Source: Elysia marginata
Taxonomy: Eukaryota; Mollusca; Gastropoda; Plakobranchidae
Assembly (NCBI GenBank): GCA_019649035.1
Contig: BMAT01014147.1
Location: 181,389-208,587, forward strand
Direction of reading: 5' to 3'
Length of the DNA: 27,199 bases
Within the stretch, counting starts at the first letter, position 1. The number at the start of each line of letters is the position of its first letter. The notes under the pieces were generated by a model, which was given only the letters and a program-made list of their open reading frames with translations, was not told where the DNA came from and ran no database searches. Shown here piece by piece: positions 21,500 to 27,199 of this stretch. A program made the position numbers and the translations under genes.

Positions 21500-22235
21500 A
21501 AATTGTTTAAGCAAAAACTGTCTTTTATCTCTCTGCCTTTTCCGTCCTAGGCCCGTTCTGTATCCCCATTGTGTTTTTTTTTTTTACCGACATCCAAGCG
21601 CCATTTTCTTGTATTCCTCTGTTTTTAAATGGAAAGCCCAGAAATGTTAGCAATTAAACATGTCTTTTGAATTAGAACAACATTTCTGTTGTTTATTTTT
21701 CTCCCTCCCCATCGCCTCTCTCTATTGTCTTTTTTCTCCCCTACATTTTCCTCGTTTGTATTCCAACTGGTTTCTATTTTTTATCCCCACTCCATTTCAC
21801 TCTCTTGAAATTTACAAATAATTTAAACCGATACAAATATTTCTTCTACTCAACACTATATTTATTGGCTTTTTCCTAACCAATATTCTCTTTTCTAATT
21901 CTAAATTTGTGCGCTTTTTTATTAGTAGCTATTTTTTTCTCTACTCCTCTTTCTATTCACCTTTTTCTCTTAGATAAGCTTTTTGTTCCAGAATATATGT
22001 CCGTTCGTCATTTCTTCCTATTTTTTCTTAAAATGCTATTATTTCAGACCCTAATTTTCCTCCCCTCCTGTTTTTCGATTTTTCTTTCCTCTCCGTTTTA
22101 ATCTAGTGTATTCTGTCACTACCCTGCTATCAGTCCAGTCACCCCCCCCCCCAACCAACACACCTTTTCCCCTCTTTTCTTATCCACTAAACCCTCTACT
22201 GTCCTTCTTTTTTTCCTTAGTATCTTCAGTTTGCC
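21500..22235. repeat. Long pyrimidine-rich tract on the plus strand
   Basis: For about 700 bases the plus strand is dominated by T and C (roughly three quarters by eye), with many TTTTCTC, CTCCCC and CCTTTT words and a C run of about 11 at 22142-22152. It looks like a decayed low-complexity region. Short hydrophobic ORFs such as 21907-22101 are a by-product of TTT and CTC codons. Confidence 0.65.
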
Positions 22236-22497
22236 CTTGATACATAATACACAAAAATCTACAGTCAACAACTCTACTTATGGGACTTACCATGAAACAA
22301 TATAGCTAAGAAGTTAAGTATGGTTTAAATAATTTAAACATGCATATTTCTTTATCCCAGTTCTAGTAATTTCATGTTCGAAAACTTATAAAGCGTATAG
22401 TGCAAGCAAATTTTAGAATTTCTATAGAGGCTTTGTATAATACCTCTTGTAAGCTTTAAAGACCACATGGGAAGGATACCAAAACAAAATAGACTTT

Positions 22498-22792
22498 GGT
22501 TTAGTTGTTTGAATTTTAACGTCTCTTTTCAAATACAAGGTTATATCAGAGACGGCACTTGGGATAATTGAAAGCTTGCTGCCACACTGTGATGTAAGGA
22601 GCGCTTGCATACACCACACCCAGTCACATTGACACCGGGCCGACCAGCCTTAGCACTAAATCCATAATGCCAGACACTAGGCGGATCAGCTGCTAATACC
22701 AATTTTAAAGTCCTTGGTTTGACTCGGCCGGGGATCGAACCCACACCTCCCGATCTCTGAGCGAGTATCTTACCGCTAGGCCACAGAGCCGG
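22498..22792 (-). mobile_element. tRNA-derived SINE, copy 1
   Basis: Read on the minus strand it opens CCGGCTCTGTGGCCTAGCGG, with an A box (TGGCCTAGCGG) and, about 40 bases on, a B box (GGTTCGATCCC), the internal RNA polymerase III promoter of a tRNA head. A body of about 200 bases follows, ending in a stem (CGTCTCT...AGAGACG, 22520-22554) and GACGTTAAAATTCAAACAAC. It is about 94% identical to the copy at 24422-24722 by hand alignment (about 16 substitutions and one 4-base gap). No target duplication is visible. The 98-residue ORF across it is not a gene. Confidence 0.88.
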
Positions 22793-24408
22793 TACATGTA
22801 CTTGTTTTGACAAAGAAAAATAACATATAAAAAACACTGTTAAAGCTTATGCTAATGTGCTCCTGTAAATATAATAAGTCTGCATCAAGGCTTTTATGAA
22901 TACCTGACAAAATTTGGAAGTCCGGTTATATTTAGGTCATTATTCGATAAGGGTATGAGGTGTCATTCGCACTGGGGATTACTCACTTTTTAAGTAAAGA
23001 GGTAAACTAAAAAATAACCAAAAGAAAATAACATTCTAAATTAAGAGCAAAAAAAGGGAGCCTAAAAGAAAGGGACACAAAGAATGATCCTATTCGACGA
23101 ATTTCAACTGTAAGCATAGGCCTTCTATTAGTTTTATTCGGAAAGATATATTTCAAAGTAGTTTTGGTGCCAAGGAAACTCTTACCGGAAGTACCTCGGA
23201 CAGGAAGGGGGTGGATAAAGCTCCCTTTAGACCACATTTTATTATGTGTGGGAACACTTAATATTTTATTAAATTTCACCCTCGACTGCTATGTGACGTT
23301 TCCAAACCGAGGACAACATGTTTTTAGGGCTATCTCACTGGCTCTCTATTACTCTCAGCCAATTGATTTCACGGGCTCCGCCGCTCTTGAATTTTTTTTC
23401 TCTTTTTGGGTGTTGAAGAGTGTCCTTGTAGGGGCTGAGGGGTGGGGGAGGGGGGATAGCCCGCTCTGAGGTCAATTTGTCTTAGAAAAATGGTTCGATG
23501 AAATCACAAATAAAACATTCAAGAAACGTGAAAGAACATTTTGACCCTAAACCATCAATGTCATTTTGAGGAGCTGGTTAATGTTTCAGGAAATTCAATT
23601 ACAAATCTGCCAAATTATTCAGATTTAGCCTTTTTAAAGAACTTAGCATTTATTGAAAATAATGAAAAGAAATCTCGAATAAAATCCATTATGTTTCTTT
23701 GTCAAAAAGTTGAGCGAAGGAATTGTGTGTAATAATGATATTGAGGGTTTATGTAAATCCATAATCACTCATGAAATGAAACAAACACTAAAAGTTACAA
23801 CTTACAGTTATGCATCTACATATAAGCCAAGATATATGAAGGAGTAATAGAGCAGCGAGTCTAAATATTGTAAGAACAAAAACACCACAACGGTATGGAC
23901 AATAAAATACTCCTAACTTACCAAATCGACGGTGCAAAAAACTTTTACCGCTATTTATATAAATGCCAAGAAATAAAGCAAACTTTTTTTTCAAATGATG
24001 AGACTGGTATTTTTAAGTTTACTTTTATTTTAATAATAGCCAAAGTACCGTTTCAAATAACGTTCCTAACGAGAATGCAAAAAATATACTAGGTGTGTTC
24101 ACTTTTGACGAAGACTCTTGTATCTTGCATCTGTAAGGCCGATTGAAACACGTTAGCTGCCTCTGATTAATCTTACTTATCTTGGCGTGTCTGTAATTAT
24201 TGTAAGTGAATGATGACAACTTCTGGCTTGTATCTATTTATTCAACTCAAATTCTTTTAACGTTTAAAACTACTTATGGCTTTACATCGGTATACAGGGT
24301 AAAAACAAAAACAGAATAGAGTTTCATAGATGTTACTCATTTGACGGTACAGTGTTGGTGACACACTGTGATAATGTAAATACATACTTTTTTTCATATT
24401 CCATACTT
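22793..24408. other. Intergenic, no gene recognised
   Basis: AT-rich DNA with one GC-richer island at about 23160-23470 that contains a CCAAT/ATTGG word, a GGGCTCCGCCGC patch and a strong G-run motif. ORFs of 90-101 residues on opposite strands there match nothing I know. Nothing else is supported. Confidence 0.45.
23431..23455 (+). promoter_or_regulatory. G-quadruplex motif
   Basis: Four G tracts of 4, 4, 5 and 6 bases separated by loops of CTGA, T and A. This fits the intramolecular quadruplex consensus with very short loops, in AT-rich surroundings. A regulatory role is only a possibility. Confidence 0.7.
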
Positions 24409-24421
24409 TAATCGATCTCGG
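24409..24421. repeat. Left target-site duplication of SINE copy 2
   Basis: TAATCGATCTCGG, exactly repeated at 24723-24735 on the other side of the SINE. Confidence 0.9.
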
Positions 24422-24722
24422 CTGGTTGGTTGTTTGAATTTTAACGTCTCTTTTCAACTACAAGGTTATATCGGAGACGGCGCTTGGGACCATTGAAAAC
24501 TTGCTGCCACATTGTGATATAAGGAGCGCTTGAACACACCACACCCAGTCACATTATCCTGACACCGGGCCGACCAGACTTAGCACTAAATCCATAATGC
24601 CAGACACCAGGCGGATCAGCTGCTAATACCAATTTTAAAGTCCTTGGTTTGACTCGGTCGGGGATCGAAACCGCACCTCCCGATCTCTGAGCGAGTATCT
24701 TACCGCTAGGCCAAAGAGCCGG
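24422..24722 (-). mobile_element. tRNA-derived SINE, copy 2, with perfect TSD
   Basis: Same family and strand as the copy at 22498. The A box (TGGCCTAGCGG) is intact; the B box region reads GGTTTCGATCCC, one base longer than in copy 1. The 3' tail runs GACGTTAAAATTCAAACAACCAACCAG. The 13-base flanking duplication is perfect, so both ends are fixed: the element is 301 bases. The stem near the 3' end is kept (CGTCTC/GAGACG), consistent with a tail recognised by a partner LINE. Confidence 0.92.
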
Positions 24723-24735
24723 TAATCGATCTCGG
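24723..24735. repeat. Right target-site duplication of SINE copy 2
   Basis: TAATCGATCTCGG, identical to 24409-24421. Confidence 0.9.
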
Positions 24736-24756
24736 AAAAAATGATAGGGAAGAAGC

Positions 24757-24771
24757 AATAATAATGATAAA

Positions 24772-24820
<49 letters not shown>

Positions 24821-24887
24821 TCTAAATTTATATAGCGCCTTTTGCACCTAAATAAAGTTTCAAAGCGCTTCACAAAATAAAAACTAA

Positions 24888-24939
<52 letters not shown>

Positions 24940-24960
24940 ATTATTATTATTATTATTATC
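24757..24960. repeat. (AAT)n and (ATT)n inverted arrays around a conserved 65-base core
   Basis: An (AAT)n array (about 24773-24820) and an (ATT)n array (about 24887-24959) are complementary and flank ATTTATATAGCGCC...TTTCAAAGCGCTTCAC. Read on the minus strand the core (GCGCTTTG...GGCGCTATATAAAT followed by ATT repeats) resembles the 3' end of the LINE at 9601-10233 (TGCTTTGAG...AGCGCTATATAAAT plus ATT repeats), so this is probably a tiny LINE or SINE 3' tail. Confidence 0.7.
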
Positions 24961-27199
24961 ATTGAAATTTAGCTAGAGAGGTACATTGTAGTTAGGAAGA
25001 CAGATAGATATCTAAAATAGATAAGAGAAACTGGAAGTCGACACAAGTGTGCAGATGCTATTGAAGCTAAACCACTCTTTGGGCTTCTTTTACAAATTCA
25101 TGTCCCGCTTCAATATTAAAATGCCTTGTGGGATAGAAAATTACATGTTTCATCTTTAATACGCTCCCCGCTATTAAGCCCGAAAACATTACATGTTTAA
25201 TTAATGTAAGTGCAGAGACAGGCGCAAGGGCTCTTTGATCAATATGCGAGCTTTTAGACATTATGTGAATATTCACAATGTTATTATATCTGTCAGGTTT
25301 CGTTTAAAACTTCCGGTTCATTTGCTATGTTTATAAAGATAAGGACAGGCATGCAGTACTCAGTATTTATAACGGTAACTTTTATGGTGTATCTCCGTAT
25401 TGAAAGTTATAATTTTATATAGTTACATTTTTAAAACATCATGTTGAAAATGATTGAATTTTATTCTTAAAATTATTCATAAGTAAAGAGGATAAGAATC
25501 AAGAGATGAAGCGTTAGGCATAAGATTTTTGCTTTCTGATACAAATGTATTTAAGTTTCATTTTAAAGTTTTCGTTTGGAAATCATTGAAATCTCTTGTT
25601 GATAAAAAAGAAAAGAAAAAAGATTACTGGAGTCTTCTGTAAACAAAGATTCCTGCTTATGGCAAAGATAAATCAAGAAAAAAAGTTCAATCAAAATGTA
25701 GCTCTTAGCTTAGGTCAAGAAATGAACGTCACTTTTCTTAAAGGACTGAAATCGAGCTATGTTTGAGACCTATCAATAAAATTGTGAACCGACATTATGG
25801 ATTCCAAAAACAAAATTTAGACGAACAAAGGCTGAACCTCTACTACGTTACCGGGTAATATTCAAACAACTAATCTAAAATCACACCAAACTCTATTTTT
25901 TAGCCACGCAATAGAAACGGACAACATCGGTTGTAGAATATTCACTTTTACCATCTAGACCATTGTAAGAGATGACAAATGGAAAAATCTTTGAAGACAG
26001 AAGAAATAAGAAATGAAATTTTGTTGGGAACTTTACAATTAGGGATGAGATTAGAGCGCAAATTATCGATCCTGTTGGCAAACTCCCTCTTGAAGTCAAT
26101 GGCTTACAAGCAAGAACGATATTTTTGTGCTCTATTCTCATTCCCTAAATCTACCTTAAGGTTCTTACTGTTGATGCGGAATTTTGTGTCAAAAATGCTA
26201 TAAGAGCATTTTCTTTAACGTGCCTAATATTTTTCCTACTGTGTTACTCACTAAAGTGCACAGTCTGCACAACGGCAGGCGGAAGAGATTGGTGTTTTCG
26301 AATGACTCATGCGACCCTACTGAGATAAAGGTCAGAACCAAAGGGAACATTTTTAATCCTCGACGCTTTAGTGATTGGTTATGTCAGCCTCGGTACGAGA
26401 GGTGTTTTAAGTTAACACAAGTATTCGGATTTAAACTTTTGAAACCAAAATAGTAAAAACATCAATGCGGTGGTTGTAGTTGTTTACCCACAGGTAAGTT
26501 TCAGAGCTATTGATGTTTCAGAAATGGGTACTTTCGATAGCCGATGTATTCCAACATAAAGCAAGTCTGACTAAAAGTAGGGTAAAAGAGAAAACGATAA
26601 AAAATAGTGGGTTACCTCCTGGGGGCTGTGAATGGGTAACGTTAAGTGAAAAAAAGTGCTTCGACCATTTCCGCCACCAAACGCCAATAAAAGGATCGGC
26701 ACCACAAAGATGCTTATTCAAATGGGAAAATTTCAAGTCAAACACCAAAAGAACCGACTCAAAATACCAAAAGTCACTTTTGTTCCAGTTTGAGTTTACA
26801 TTATGCAAGTATATTAATCCGTTCATTGCAAAAAATTTGCCTTTCACATAATACCGTACTTCTTTGTTTCTCTGCGAATTAAATTTTATTTTGAACTAGC
26901 TGTAAACCATTCAAATGAACGGGATCGTGTCGTATTTAAAAATCAAAATCATTTAAATTGGATGAGAAAGTGATTCCCACACAAGGAATTTGTGTTTTAA
27001 AAAGAAATTCACTATTGATTGTTGTTGTTTATGTCAGAATTCTTATTTTAATATTTACAGTGAGGCCTTCTTTGCTCGATAGGGGAAGACATTGGGAAAA
27101 GATAGATAAATTTAGAAGTATCAAGACATTTATTTCTAAGAGTTTTGGTTGGGGTAAATTATGGTCAGAAAAAAGGGGGCACAAAAAGAAGGGCACGGG
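24961..27199. other. Intergenic, no gene recognised
   Basis: AT-rich with GC-richer patches at about 26260-26410 and 26600-26720. ORFs of 82-113 residues occur on both strands, overlap each other and show no recognisable domain. No RNA gene or clear transposon is visible. Confidence 0.4.

Noticed and set aside
22541-22837. 98-residue minus-strand ORF, and its shorter relative at 24549-24758
   Set aside because: Both lie over the tRNA-derived SINE. Similarity between the two is SINE identity, not protein conservation.
23164-23469. 101-residue plus-strand ORF and the opposing 90-residue ORF
   Set aside because: No recognisable domain; the end of the plus ORF is the G-quadruplex sequence. Composition rather than coding explains it.
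26184-26453. 89-residue plus-strand ORF in a GC-richer patch
   Set aside because: No motif or family recognised and no splice-site context that would favour it as an exon.
26510-26851. Overlapping 113-residue plus and 109-residue minus ORFs
   Set aside because: Open on both strands, no recognised domain or signal peptide, and neither is better than the other. A hidden exon or old repeat remains possible.

Overview
The window is eukaryotic: it is AT-rich, intron-containing, full of microsatellites and transposon remains, and has no operon structure. A marine invertebrate fits best. Frequent TACATGTA words, a CTAGATCTAG-type motif and a tRNA-headed SINE ending in ...GACGTTAAAATTCAAAC point, as an inference, to a mollusc (gastropod-like). 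Frequent TAGGCCTA words mean an ambulacrarian such as an echinoderm is not excluded.

Layout. (1) 437-4602, plus strand: a complete coding region for EIF1AD, the eIF1A-like RNA-binding protein, in four coding exons of 210 codons. (2) About 5.6-7.3 kb: two copies of one pogo/Tigger (CENP-B-type) DNA transposon family in tandem. The older copy ends near 6021. The younger, 6121-7337, has TIRs and TA flanks and keeps only the first 52 codons of its transposase. (3) 9.6-10.2 kb: the 3' end of a CR1/Jockey-type LINE. (4) 12.45-13.47 kb: a third Tigger-like remnant, interrupted by facing (GA)n and (CT)n arrays. (5) 14.1-14.8 kb: a (CT)n array with a 30-base sequence gap, then a compound (ATC)n/(ATT)n array. 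(6) 15.4 kb: an orphan Tigger-like end. (7) 19624-19998, minus strand: the most interesting gene, a 124-residue secreted peptide precursor with two consecutive six-cysteine units. The first closely matches eclosion hormone; the second repeats the cysteine spacing. (8) 22.5 and 24.4 kb: two copies of one tRNA-derived SINE, one with a perfect 13-bp target duplication. (9) 24.76-24.96 kb: (AAT)n and (ATT)n arrays that can pair around a conserved LINE-tail-like loop.

The two host genes are about 15 kb apart on opposite strands, with no sign that they work together: EIF1AD is a nuclear housekeeping-type protein and the other is a predicted neuropeptide or hormone. The rest is intron, intergenic DNA and repeats, in which I recognise no further gene. 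Boundaries of old transposons are approximate, and no database search was possible.
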